A stretch of DNA of 51,611 nt, taken from an uncultured bacterium (lineage in GTDB: Bacteria; Verrucomicrobiota; Lentisphaeria; Victivallales; Victivallaceae). The notes below the pieces were generated by a model. It searched no databases. It saw only the letters and a program-made list of their open reading frames with translations, and was not told the origin of the DNA. The translations under genes were made by a program, and so were the position numbers. Positions 7,593 to 15,973 of this stretch are shown here, one piece after another. The stretch covers positions 1 through 51,611 of the forward strand of contig URVC01000028.1 in assembly GCA_900551245.1 (NCBI GenBank), in the 5' to 3' direction. Within the stretch, counting starts at the first letter, position 1. Every line of letters starts with the position of its first letter.

Positions 7593-9062
7593 CTATTTCC
7601 CGGAGAGCCGCTTGTTCCACTCTTCGAGTTTCTTCGCCGCGAATTCGCGCCCGCCGAGCCCGAAGGCGAGGGCCGCCGCAACACAGATCGCGCCGAGGAG
7701 CAGGGCGAAGGCGGTGCGGACGATGTCGCTGCCGATCTCCATGTTGCTCAACGCAATCGCGCCGGTGAAGACGAGCACCGCAATCCGGACGGTCAGCGCC
7801 AGCGCTTCGGAGTGTTCGCCGCGGCTGCGGATCGCACCCGCGGCCAGATTGGCCAGGTAGATGCCGATCAGCAGGACAACAATTCCGACCAGAATGTTTC
7901 CGCCGAAGTGGAGGAAGTCGCGCAGCAGATTGGCGAGCTCCTGGAAGCGGAGCAGTTCGCAGGCGGCGATGACCGCCATGAACATCACCGCGATCAGCGA
8001 AAGTTTGCCGACCACGACCGAGGGTTTGGCCCGTTCCGTTTTCGCTTCGCCGCAGACGTGTGCCATCAGTTTGTCGAACCCAAAGCCCTCCAGCAGCTGG
8101 GCGATGATGCCGGAGGCGAGGCTCCCGGCGATGAAGGCCGCGAAGATCAGCACCGCCGCACCGAAGATGTTGCCCGCCGCGGTAAGGATCATGTTGAAGA
8201 AGTCGGCGACCGAGTTCGACAGCGTTTCAATCCGGAGCGCGGTCAGCGACGAGATGAGCACCGGCAGGGCGACCAGCACGTAGGCGACCAGACCGACCAG
8301 CGAGGAGAGCTTCTGTTCGCCGAACACTTTTCCGCAGCCGATCTTCTCGCCCACTTCATCGAGCCGGACTGCGAAGAGGAGCCCGGAGACGGCGCGGTGG
8401 ACGATTTTCGCCGCCCACAACCCGACCACCAGAACCGCGGCGGCCAGCAGCAGATTGGGCAGGAAGTCGAGCACCTTGGCGAACATCTGCTCCAGCGGCT
8501 CCGTGATGCCGCGGATCTCCAGCGCCCGCAATATGGCGGGGATGAAGAAGAAGAACACCAGCCAGTAGACGGTTGAACCGATGGTCGCCGAGACCGGTTT
8601 CCCGCTTTCCGCGAACTTTTCATCGATCTTGCAGGCCTTCATTGCGCTCAATGCCGCAAAGCGGAGCACGGAGGCGACAATCCAGGCCACGAAGATCAGC
8701 AGTGCCGCTCCAATCAGATTGGCCGCATAGCCGATGATGGAATCGGCGAAGTTGCGGATCGGTTCGGCGGTTTCGGAAAGGTTCAGCGCACTCAGACAGC
8801 CGAGTACGGTGAACAGGAGAATGAGCCAGAAAATGATGCGGGTGATGACTGTCTCCACCCGCACGGCGGAGCTGTGCGCCCCTTCCGGCAGACAGTTGGA
8901 GAGCTTTTTGCCCACCCCCCAGTTGCGCAGAATGATTCCGGCCCGGTTGGAGATCACCACCGCCAGCAGCCAGCCGATCAGCAGGATCAGGAGTGCCCAG
9001 ATCAGATGGAGAACGTTGCTCTCCACGATCATTTTCCAGATGTTGTCCAGAAACTCTTCCAT
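7593..9062 (-). CDS. Membrane protein with MscS-type TM-helix repeats (CmpX-like), no MscS beta domain
   Basis: The protein has 489 residues, starting at ATG 9062 (MEEFLDNIW) behind GAGGGG; the earlier frame start adds a charged tail without a site. It is built of repeated long helices of the conserved TM_helix type: LIWALLILLIGWLLAVVI, DSIIGYAANLIGAALLIFVAWIVASVL, KVLDFLPNLLLAAAVLVVGLWAAKIV, FNMILTAAGNIFGAAVLIFAAFIAGSLAS and GNILVGIVVLLIGIYLANLAAG. Each has the P/G-hinge-hydrophobic-A/K pattern. The MscS pore and beta domain are absent, unlike the true MscS at 20586. Such proteins are annotated as mechanosensitive-channel-like; channel activity is unproven. It ends with a basic tail after AAFGLGGREFAAKKLEEW. 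Confidence 0.8.
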   Translation of the reverse strand: MEEFLDNIWKMIVESNVLHLIWALLILLIGWLLAVVISNRAGIILRNWGVGKKLSNCLPEGAHSSAVRVETVITRIIFWLILLFTVLGCLSALNLSETAEPIRNFADSIIGYAANLIGAALLIFVAWIVASVLRFAALSAMKACKIDEKFAESGKPVSATIGSTVYWLVFFFFIPAILRALEIRGITEPLEQMFAKVLDFLPNLLLAAAVLVVGLWAAKIVHRAVSGLLFAVRLDEVGEKIGCGKVFGEQKLSSLVGLVAYVLVALPVLISSLTALRIETLSNSVADFFNMILTAAGNIFGAAVLIFAAFIAGSLASGIIAQLLEGFGFDKLMAHVCGEAKTERAKPSVVVGKLSLIAVMFMAVIAACELLRFQELANLLRDFLHFGGNILVGIVVLLIGIYLANLAAGAIRSRGEHSEALALTVRIAVLVFTGAIALSNMEIGSDIVRTAFALLLGAICVAAALAFGLGGREFAAKKLEEWNKRLSGK

Positions 9063-9182
9063 AGTTTTCCCCCTCTTTTGTTTTTTTCTGCAACGTTGCG
9101 CCAATCGCGGCGTTGCAATTCTAATGTATCGTTGCTTTGGAAAAAGTTCAAGCAGAGATGCGGAGGGTTGTTGCGGATTTTT

Positions 9183-11609
9183 TTACCGCTTCTCTCCCGT
9201 CTGCAGCAACTCCGTTGCCCGGCGCACCGTGGCCATCGCGTCGGCGGCGTAAATTGCTCCGATCGAATCGGCGAACGCTTCGTCGACCGCCGCGCCGCCG
9301 ACGATCACCGGCGCCGTCACGCCGCGGGAACGGGCGAGATCCACCACCACCTTCATCTGCGGCATGGTGGTGGTCATCAGGGCGGAAAGGCCGATGAAGG
9401 CGGCATCGTGTTCAATTGCCGCGTTGACGATGGTTTCCGCCGGAACGTCCTTGCCGAGGTCGATCACCTGAAAATGGTGGTTTTTGAGCAGAAGTGCGAC
9501 GATGTTCTTGCCGATGTCGTGAATGTCGCCCTTGACGGTGGCCAGCAGAAAGACCGGTCCGGCCGCATCCGCTCCGCCACTGCGGAGCAGAGGTTCGAGC
9601 TGTTCCATCGCCAGCTGCATTGCCGCGGCGCTCTGCATCAGCTGCGGAAGGAAATATTCCTTGCGTTCGAAGCGGTTCCCCACTTCCGTGATCGCCGGAA
9701 TCAGGATCCCGTCAACCAGTTCACCGGGTGCTTTCCCGGCGGCGATGAGCGTGTCGAGGATGGCGGGAACCGCCTCCTTTTTTCCGCGCAGAACCGCGTC
9801 GCGCAGAAGTTCTTCCGGAGACTGTGCCGCCGGTGCGGGAGCCGGCGTTGTCTGCCGCGGCGTTTCGCTGGAAGCCGCAACGGCGTGGTGCGCAAGATAG
9901 CGGTCAAGCTGCGGGTCCCGGCCGGAGAGGGCGTCGGAGGCGATCACCGCGTCGACGATTCCCGGCGCCGACGGATTGGCGATGGCGCAGTTGAGCCCGC
10001 GGCCGATGGCCATGCCGAGAAAGGTGAGATTGACCGTCGCCCGGGCCGGAAGGCCGAAGCTCACGTTGGAGAGGCCGCAGACGGTGTTGAGTTTCAGCTG
10101 TCTGCTGCAATGTTCGATAAAGTCGAGCGAAACTGCCGCCGCCTGCCGGTCGGCGGAAATGGTCATGATGAGGGCGTCGGCCGCACAGTCGGCCGGCGTG
10201 TAGCCGTAACGGGCCGCTTCCGCGAGGATGCGGTCGAGCACCTCGATCCGTTCGGCGGCGCTCTCCGGAATTCCGTCGTCGGTCAGCGGCAGCAGAATCA
10301 GCATGGCGCCGTATTTCGCCGCGATCGGCAGCACCTTGTTGAGCCGCTCCTCCTCCGCGGAGATGGAGTTGAGCAGCGCCCGCCCGGGGTAGAGCCGGAG
10401 TGCGGCTTCGACCGTTTCCGGCCGGGTGGAGTCAATGCAGAGCGGCGTCGAGCCGATCCGGACCAGTTCCGCAACGCCGGCGCGCATCATCGCGGTTTCG
10501 TCGATGCCGGAAAGGCCGAAGTTGACGTCGAGCAGAGCGGCCCCCTGGGCGGACTGCTCCCGGGCGAATTCGCGCACCAGTTCAAATTTTCCGGCCCGCA
10601 ACTCCGCCTGAAGCGCCTTTTTCCCGGTCGGATTGATTCGTTCGCCGATGATGGCGAACGGTTCTTCCAGAGCCAGGCGGCGGAAACTCGACGGCGAAGT
10701 GACCACCCCGCGCTTTTCCTGCCGGACCGGCAGCGGGCGGCGCGAGGAAATTTCGTTGTGAAGCGCAGCAAGATGGGCCGGCGAAGTGCCGCAGCAGCCG
10801 CCCAGCAGATTGGCGCCGGCGTCAATCAGGGCGACGGAAGCTTTCGCAAACGCGTCCGGCGCGAGGTCGAAGACGGTTGTCCCGTCGACTAGATGGGGCA
10901 TTCCGGCATTGGGTTTGGCGACCAGTGGAATGGCGGCGTACGGTTTGAGTTCCCGGATCACTTCGGCCATCTCCGCCGGGCCGGTCGAACAGTTGCAGCC
11001 GAACGCGTCCGCGCCGAGTGCCTGCAAGGTGACCAGCGCCGAAACCGGATGCACCCCGGTCAGCGTCCGGCCGCCGGGTTCGAAGGTGAGGGTGACGATT
11101 GCCGGGAGGTCGCTCAGCTCGCGCACGGCGATCAGGGCGGCGCGCGCCTCCTGCAGATCCATCATCGTTTCGATGGCGAAGCCGTCGACGCCGCCGTCGA
11201 TCAGGCCGCGCACCTGCTCCTTGTACAGTTCGACCGTTTTCTCGAAGGGGAAGGGGCCGAAGGGTTCGACCAGCTGGCCGGTGGGCGCAATGTCGCCGAA
11301 GACCAGTTTGCCGGGAACGGCGCGCCGGGAGATTTCCGCGAGCTGCCGGTTGATTTCGCCGGTCTGCTGTTCCAGATGGAACTCCGCGAGTTTGAGCGGG
11401 TTCCCGCCGAACGTCGGCGCGTATACCAGGTCGGAACCGGAAGCGGCGTAGGCCTGCTGGACCGCGGCGAGCGCTTCGGGGTGTTCCAGCACCCACGCTT
11501 CCGGACAGACGCCGGCAGGCATGCCGCGTTTGACCAGTTCGGTGCCGGTGGCACCGTCCAGCTGGATCAGTCGTTGTTCGATCAGGGCGTGAAAGCGGGT
11601 TCTGGTCAT
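9183..11609 (-). CDS. metH: Cobalamin-dependent methionine synthase, short form without activation domain
   Basis: The enzyme transfers a methyl group from methyltetrahydrofolate through cobalamin to homocysteine. The protein has 808 residues. Residues about 1-285 form the homocysteine-binding barrel, with DGATGTELVKRG, FGCNCSTGP and GGCCGTSPAHL supplying the zinc cysteines. Residues about 310-570 form the pterin-binding domain (IIGERINPTGKK, LDVNFGLSG). Residues about 600-685 are the cobalamin cap domain (EYFLPQLMQSA). The B12 domain from about 690 has the DxHxxG signature as D695-x-H697-x-x-G700, then GLSALMTTTM and IVGGAAVDEAFA. The C-terminal SAM-dependent reactivation domain of E. coli MetH is missing, as in other anaerobes, so a separate reactivase would be needed. 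AAGGGGA precedes the start. It is divergent from the radical SAM gene. Confidence 0.92.
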   Translation of the reverse strand: MTRTRFHALIEQRLIQLDGATGTELVKRGMPAGVCPEAWVLEHPEALAAVQQAYAASGSDLVYAPTFGGNPLKLAEFHLEQQTGEINRQLAEISRRAVPGKLVFGDIAPTGQLVEPFGPFPFEKTVELYKEQVRGLIDGGVDGFAIETMMDLQEARAALIAVRELSDLPAIVTLTFEPGGRTLTGVHPVSALVTLQALGADAFGCNCSTGPAEMAEVIRELKPYAAIPLVAKPNAGMPHLVDGTTVFDLAPDAFAKASVALIDAGANLLGGCCGTSPAHLAALHNEISSRRPLPVRQEKRGVVTSPSSFRRLALEEPFAIIGERINPTGKKALQAELRAGKFELVREFAREQSAQGAALLDVNFGLSGIDETAMMRAGVAELVRIGSTPLCIDSTRPETVEAALRLYPGRALLNSISAEEERLNKVLPIAAKYGAMLILLPLTDDGIPESAAERIEVLDRILAEAARYGYTPADCAADALIMTISADRQAAAVSLDFIEHCSRQLKLNTVCGLSNVSFGLPARATVNLTFLGMAIGRGLNCAIANPSAPGIVDAVIASDALSGRDPQLDRYLAHHAVAASSETPRQTTPAPAPAAQSPEELLRDAVLRGKKEAVPAILDTLIAAGKAPGELVDGILIPAITEVGNRFERKEYFLPQLMQSAAAMQLAMEQLEPLLRSGGADAAGPVFLLATVKGDIHDIGKNIVALLLKNHHFQVIDLGKDVPAETIVNAAIEHDAAFIGLSALMTTTMPQMKVVVDLARSRGVTAPVIVGGAAVDEAFADSIGAIYAADAMATVRRATELLQTGEKR

Positions 11610-11647
11610 GGCGGATTCCCCTTGTTTTTCTCTCTTGTCATCCTTAT

Positions 11648-11676
11648 AAAATAACGCCGCGCGGCGGGAAAATCAA
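11648..11676 (-). promoter_or_regulatory. Possible promoter for metH
   Basis: TTGATT (11676-11671), a 17-base spacer and TATTTT (11653-11648) on the minus strand, about 38 bases before the metH start. The leader is too short for a cobalamin riboswitch. Confidence 0.4.
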
Positions 11677-11695
11677 TGCGCGGCGGCGTGGAATG

Positions 11696-11724
11696 TTGAA
11701 ATCCCCTCTCTGCGGCGCTATATT
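11696..11724 (+). promoter_or_regulatory. Promoter for the radical SAM gene
   Basis: TTGAAA, a 17-base spacer and TATATT end 49 bases before the chosen start at 11774, and so argue against the upstream in-frame ATG at 11693. Confidence 0.6.
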
Positions 11725-11773
11725 GGATGAAATGACACTGCGGCCCTGCGCCGAAGACAGGAAAGATTCGATC

Positions 11774-12766
11774 ATGGAACCGACACTTTTTACCGCGCAC
11801 TTTCAGTTGACGGGGCGCTGCAATCTCGCCTGCCGCTTCTGCGGGCAGACGAAGGGAATGCTCGCGGCGGAAGAACGCGAACTTCCGGTGGAAACCTGGC
11901 GGAATGTCGCCGACGCTCTGGAGAAATCCGCCCGGGCCGCCGGGGTGATCCCCGAAGTGATGCTCTGGGGCGGAGAACCGCTTCTGTACCGCGGCTTTGC
12001 GGAACTTGCCAAACTGCTCTCCCGGCGGGGATTCCGGGTTGGAATGGTGACCAACGGGACCTTGATCGACCGCTTTGCACCGGTTCTGCGGGAGTTTCTG
12101 GACGTGATCCACGTCTCGGTGGATGGAATGGAGGAGGCGCACGACCGGGTGCGCGGCCGGGGCGTGTTCGCCCGGATGCGCCGCAATCTGGAGCTGTTGC
12201 GCGGCAGGCGCGGAAAGCTGATCTTTCTGACGACCGTCTCCGACGCGAACGTCGCCGGACTTGCGGAACTGCCCTTTCAACTTGCCGAACTGGGGCCGGA
12301 CCGGATCATCCTTCAACAGCTGATGTACTTGTCGCAGGCGGAGATTCAGGCCTACCGCGACTTCAGCCGGCGAACGTTCGGCTGCGATTACCCGGAGCTG
12401 GAGGCCTGGCATCGGGAAGAGGATGCCGGGTATCTCGCCCGGCTGAAGGAGGAGCTTGCCAAAATCCGGAAGACGGACTATCCGGTACCGGTGGAGTTCA
12501 CCGGGCACGTCTATCCGCGGTTGAACGACGAGGCGCCGCCCTGCGAGGCCCCGTTCTGCCGGGTGCACATCCGCCACGACGGGGCGGTCGGCTTCTGCAC
12601 GGACTACTTCGGTTTTTCCGCCGGAAACATTACGGAACGGCCGCTGGAGGAGATCTTCCGGGGAGAGCGGGCGGAACTCTTCCGCGCCGCGGTGCGGGAG
12701 AATGCTCTGCCGACCTGCCGCCATTGTCCGTGGCGGCTGCAGCACGGTTTCCGGATGCTGCCGTAG
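11774..12766 (+). CDS. Radical SAM protein with SPASM-like C-terminal domain
   Basis: The protein has 330 residues, starting at ATG 11774 (MEPTLFTAHFQL), with AGGAAA upstream and a promoter just before it. The radical SAM cluster motif is C16-x3-C20-x2-C23 (CNLACRFC). It is followed by VMLWGGEPLL (GGE motif for SAM), VGMVTNGTLID and VIHVSVDGMEEAHDRVRGRGVF, the usual barrel strands. The C-terminal part has a SPASM-like cysteine set (PPCEAPFCRVHI, GFCTDYF, LPTCRHCPW) that would hold auxiliary clusters. SPASM enzymes often modify peptides or are sulfatase-maturing enzymes. No small precursor peptide or sulfatase gene is adjacent, so the substrate is open. The gene is alone between divergent metH and the converging thioredoxin-like gene. 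Confidence 0.85.
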   Translation: MEPTLFTAHFQLTGRCNLACRFCGQTKGMLAAEERELPVETWRNVADALEKSARAAGVIPEVMLWGGEPLLYRGFAELAKLLSRRGFRVGMVTNGTLIDRFAPVLREFLDVIHVSVDGMEEAHDRVRGRGVFARMRRNLELLRGRRGKLIFLTTVSDANVAGLAELPFQLAELGPDRIILQQLMYLSQAEIQAYRDFSRRTFGCDYPELEAWHREEDAGYLARLKEELAKIRKTDYPVPVEFTGHVYPRLNDEAPPCEAPFCRVHIRHDGAVGFCTDYFGFSAGNITERPLEEIFRGERAELFRAAVRENALPTCRHCPWRLQHGFRMLP

Positions 12767-12775
12767 ATGCCAAAA

Positions 12776-12805
12776 AGTCCGCCCGGCGGGAGGTCCGGGC
12801 GGACT
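12776..12805 (-). terminator. Intrinsic terminator of the thioredoxin-like gene
   Basis: An 11-bp perfect stem (AGTCCGCCCGG with CCGGGCGGACT) and an 8-base loop are followed on the minus strand by TTTTT. It lies between two convergent genes; only the minus direction has the U run. Confidence 0.8.
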
Positions 12806-12843
12806 GGGGAAATGCCGACGCGTGGGAGCGCCGACAGGAGATT

Positions 12844-13377
12844 TCAAAGCCCCGCGTTCTTCAGGAGTTCCTGAAGGTGGGCGATGTAGGCCTTTGCCCC
12901 GCCGGGACGGTACCCGGTGGTCGCAAACGCCCTGCCGTCCGGCCGGAGCAGCACGACGGTCGGAAATCCTTCCACCCGGAACTGTTCCGCGAGAGCGGCA
13001 TTCTGCATCTTCAGCTCACGGCTCTGGGGGGCGCGGCGCGGAAAATCCGCCTGAAACATCACGAAATGTTCCGCCGCCCATTTGGCGAACTCCGGCTGAT
13101 GGAACACCTCTTTGTCCAGTTTGATGCACCAGCCGCACCAGTCGGAACCGCTGAACGATACCAGCAACGGTTTCTTCTCCTTGGCGGCGAGGGCCTGGGC
13201 GGCCTTGAAATCGGTCATCCAGAGCGTTTTTTCCACATTGTCCGCCGCTTTTTGGGCCGGTGCGGCTGCCGGAGCTGCCGCTTCTGCCGGGGGGACGGCG
13301 AGAAGTGCCATGAGGCCGGCCGCTCCGAGCGCGGCGCGCCGTCCGCCGAGATGGAACCAGGTTTGTTTCTTCATCAT
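12844..13377 (-). CDS. Exported thioredoxin-fold protein (CGWC)
   Basis: The protein has 177 residues. A signal peptide (about 1-34, basic start with GGRR, then AALGAAGLMALLAVPPAEAAA) sends it to the envelope, possibly through Tat, since two arginines precede the hydrophobic core. An Ala/Pro linker is followed by a thioredoxin fold: KKPLLVSFSGSDWCGWCIKLDKEVF with the CxxC redox pair, VMFQADFPRR, and EGFPTVVLLRPDGRAFATTGYRPGG with the cis-proline. It resembles the thioredoxin_7/DsbD-gamma-like group. It probably reduces or shuffles disulfides outside the cytoplasm; the partner is unknown. GAGGAGG precedes two in-frame ATGs (13377, 13374) and either may be used. Confidence 0.88.
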   Translation of the reverse strand: MMKKQTWFHLGGRRAALGAAGLMALLAVPPAEAAAPAAAPAQKAADNVEKTLWMTDFKAAQALAAKEKKPLLVSFSGSDWCGWCIKLDKEVFHQPEFAKWAAEHFVMFQADFPRRAPQSRELKMQNAALAEQFRVEGFPTVVLLRPDGRAFATTGYRPGGAKAYIAHLQELLKNAGL

Positions 13378-13501
13378 TATTCCTCCTCTTTTTGATCGCT
13401 TTCGCGAACTTTTTTATTTTTGCTTTGCCAATATAAAAGGAAAATGAAAAATTTCAAGGGCTAAAATTAAAAATAATAATTATTTTTATTAAAGTAATGA
13501 A

Positions 13502-13539
13502 AAAAGGCTCCGGATCGCGGGGTGCGTCCGGAGCCTTTT
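13502..13539 (-). terminator. Intrinsic terminator of the acidic zinc-ribbon gene
   Basis: A 13-bp stem (AAAAGGCTCCGGA with TCCGGAGCCTTTT) and a 12-base loop lie 18 bases after the stop of the 101-residue acidic protein. The following minus-strand bases are T-rich. Confidence 0.85.
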
Positions 13540-13557
13540 CCCGGAGGGGGTGAGGCG

Positions 13558-13863
13558 TCAGAACTCCTCTTCCTCCTCTTCTTCATCGAACTCCTCGTCG
13601 TCGAACTCTTCGTCGTCGAATTCCTCGTCATCGAACACGTCGTCATCAAATTCGTCGCGTTCGAATTCGTCTTCGTCATCGAGATCGCTGAAGATGTCCT
13701 GTTCTTCGGTATCGTCGTAATCGAGCCCGTCCTCGTCCTCGTCTTCTCCGAGGAACGAAGAGGTCGCGCTGATGACGGAACCGCACTCCGGACAGCACCC
13801 GTCTTCCGCTTCAATCGAACTTTCGCTCACTTCGATATTGCAGTAAGGACATACAGTTGCCAT
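13558..13863 (-). CDS. Small zinc-ribbon protein with a very acidic repetitive tail
   Basis: The protein has 101 residues. The N-terminus has a zinc-ribbon pair, CPYCNIEV and CCPECGSVI (CxxC ... CxxC, about residues 5-28). From about residue 38 the protein is almost only Asp, Glu and Phe, with DDEEF repeated three times in tandem and a run of Glu before the final Phe. The DNA shows the matching 15-bp tandem repeats. The gene has its own promoter, a GGGAGGT site and its own terminator, so it is a true single-gene unit although composition alone might suggest otherwise. Zinc-ribbon proteins with acidic tails occur widely as unnamed short proteins; the tail could bind basic proteins, RNA polymerase parts or cations. 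No function is known to me. Confidence 0.75.
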   Translation of the reverse strand: MATVCPYCNIEVSESSIEAEDGCCPECGSVISATSSFLGEDEDEDGLDYDDTEEQDIFSDLDDEDEFERDEFDDDVFDDEEFDDEEFDDEEFDEEEEEEEF

Positions 13864-13908
13864 ATCTTACCTCCCGGCATGAATTGATCACCTTTTCGAA
13901 CATTCGGT

Positions 13909-13936
13909 ACTATATTGAGAGTTTCCGATTTGTCAA
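13909..13936 (-). promoter_or_regulatory. Sigma-70 type promoter for the acidic protein
   Basis: TTGACA (13936-13931), a 16-base spacer and TATAGT (13914-13909) on the minus strand, about 45 bases before the start. Confidence 0.7.
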
Positions 13937-14075
13937 ATCAAAAATGAATTTTTTTTGAAGATATTCCCGGTTTTCAGGAAGGGGAGGGGGCGCTGCCCGT
14001 GTCGCGGGAGAGTGTCTGCAGTCGTGCGCGGCGGTGGCGAGGCGAAAAAAAGAGAGAAAAACGTTTCGGCGACGC

Positions 14076-14104
14076 TTGCAAAAGCTTCTTGATGTTGTTA
14101 TATT
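14076..14104 (+). promoter_or_regulatory. Promoter for the ABC ATPase gene, long leader
   Basis: TTGCAA, a 17-base spacer and TATATT. The transcript would have a leader of about 115 bases before the start at 14227. I found no clear riboswitch fold in it. This site is inside the 363-base gap 13864-14226, which otherwise holds only the minus promoter of the acidic gene. Confidence 0.65.
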
Positions 14105-14226
14105 GCTGAATTCAGGTCGGTTTGCAATGTGCCCGGAGACGGGCCGGTTCGAGTGGAACCGGAACAACCCGCAGGTCGTCAGTGGCTGCTTCGGCATTGG
14201 AAACCACAAGGCAAGGAAGTTTGAAA

Positions 14227-15327
<1,101 letters not shown>

Positions 15328-15374
15328 CGCTGTCGGGAAAACGGCGGTTTCCGACCGCCGGAGTTTCGCAGAAG

Positions 15375-15415
15375 GGGCTGTTGCAAAACCTCATGGTTTT
15401 GCAGCCGCCCTTTTT
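15375..15415 (+). repeat. Left terminal inverted repeat, hairpin-forming
   Basis: The sequence begins GGGCTGTTGCAAAACC and folds on itself with GGTTTTGCAGCC, then runs into CCCTTTTT. It aligns with the reverse complement of 15909-15949 with roughly three quarters identity. The fold plus T run may also end transcripts from the ABC ATPase gene. Confidence 0.65.
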
Positions 15416-15760
15416 CCATATATAAGACACCTCAGCATTTCATTTTGCCCCATTAATTGCTTTCTCATGAGCTTTTTCTGATTGGATTTCTTGGGAACTT
15501 CCGGTTCAAGATCCGCAGGAGCAATCCAGCAATCTGTTTTGCCTTTCCCTTCTACTTGGGATGAACGCTTGATGCGCATTTCAATTCCTTTCGACGAAAG
15601 CAGATTTTGTACCGCTCGTTTCTTGAATTCAAACAGTTCGTGACATACCTCAAAAACTCTATCTTGGCGTTCTTTATCAGCAACACATCTCATACAGAGA
15701 ACGGTTTAATTCACATTCGTTGCAATTGTCAATATGATAAAACTTGGTTTCTTACCCTTT
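15391..15760 (-). pseudogene. IS1182-family transposase remnant
   Basis: The open part (15693 down to 15391) encodes KKRAVQNLLSSKGIEMRIKR then SSQVEG, which fits the IS1182/DDE_Tnp_1_6 signature around the catalytic Glu (family form: R-x-I-Q-V-E-G-A-F-G). The expected AFG and about 80 following residues are missing. The text resumes at KGKTDCWIAPADLEPEVPKK, which resembles the family's C-terminal tail. Upstream, in another frame and behind a stop, KFYHIDNCNECELNRSLYEM resembles the cysteine-rich segment that precedes the signature. So there is one internal deletion and at least one frameshift. The identification is from memory of the family and needs an alignment. Confidence 0.6.
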
Positions 15761-15908
15761 GGAATGAGTTCTATAAGTATCAAAATTAACTGCTTTCCTG
15801 GCATTTAAAAAATCAGGATTGTTATGCTGCCCTTGAAAAAAGAGGGCATTACACATGGTCATCTCCTGGCATAGCCTTATTATACAAAAATTTACTAAGA
15901 TTCAAAAG

Positions 15909-15949
15909 AAAAAGGGCTGTCGCATACCTATTAGGTTTTGCAACAGCCC
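15909..15949 (-). repeat. Right terminal inverted repeat, hairpin-forming
   Basis: Read on the minus strand it begins GGGCTGTTGCAAAACCTAAT and pairs internally with ATAGGTATGCGACAGCCC, followed by TTTTT. Partner of the left repeat at 15375. Confidence 0.65.
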
Positions 15950-15973
15950 TGCAGTCGGGAAGCGAGGAGGCGG

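Larger units (their letters stand above)
15375..15949. mobile_element. Internally deleted IS1182-like insertion element
   Basis: This AT-rich 575-bp stretch differs sharply in composition from its GC-rich neighbours. It is bounded by inverted repeats of about 40 bases starting GGGCTGTTGCAAAACCT. It contains a minus-strand remnant of a DDE transposase of IS1182 type. A possible 4-base target duplication, GCAG, lies at 15368-15371 and 15951-15954 if the element includes a few more bases at each end; this is weak. It separates the ABC ATPase from module A. It cannot move by itself but might be moved by a full-length relative. Confidence 0.65.

Noticed and set aside
8874..10892. Open frame of 672 codons on the plus strand opposite metH
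   Set aside because: Shadow of metH; rich in Arg, His and Gly without domains.
11610..11773. Possible cobalamin riboswitch before metH
   Set aside because: Only about 40 bases of leader are available and no conserved B12-box was seen.
13864..14226. Regulatory RNA in the leader of the ABC ATPase
   Set aside because: The leader is about 115 bases, but I could not find a conserved stem or a terminator/antiterminator pair by eye.
15607..15789. 60-codon plus-strand frame inside the deleted insertion element
   Set aside because: It lies antisense to the transposase remnant and has no family pattern or ribosome site.
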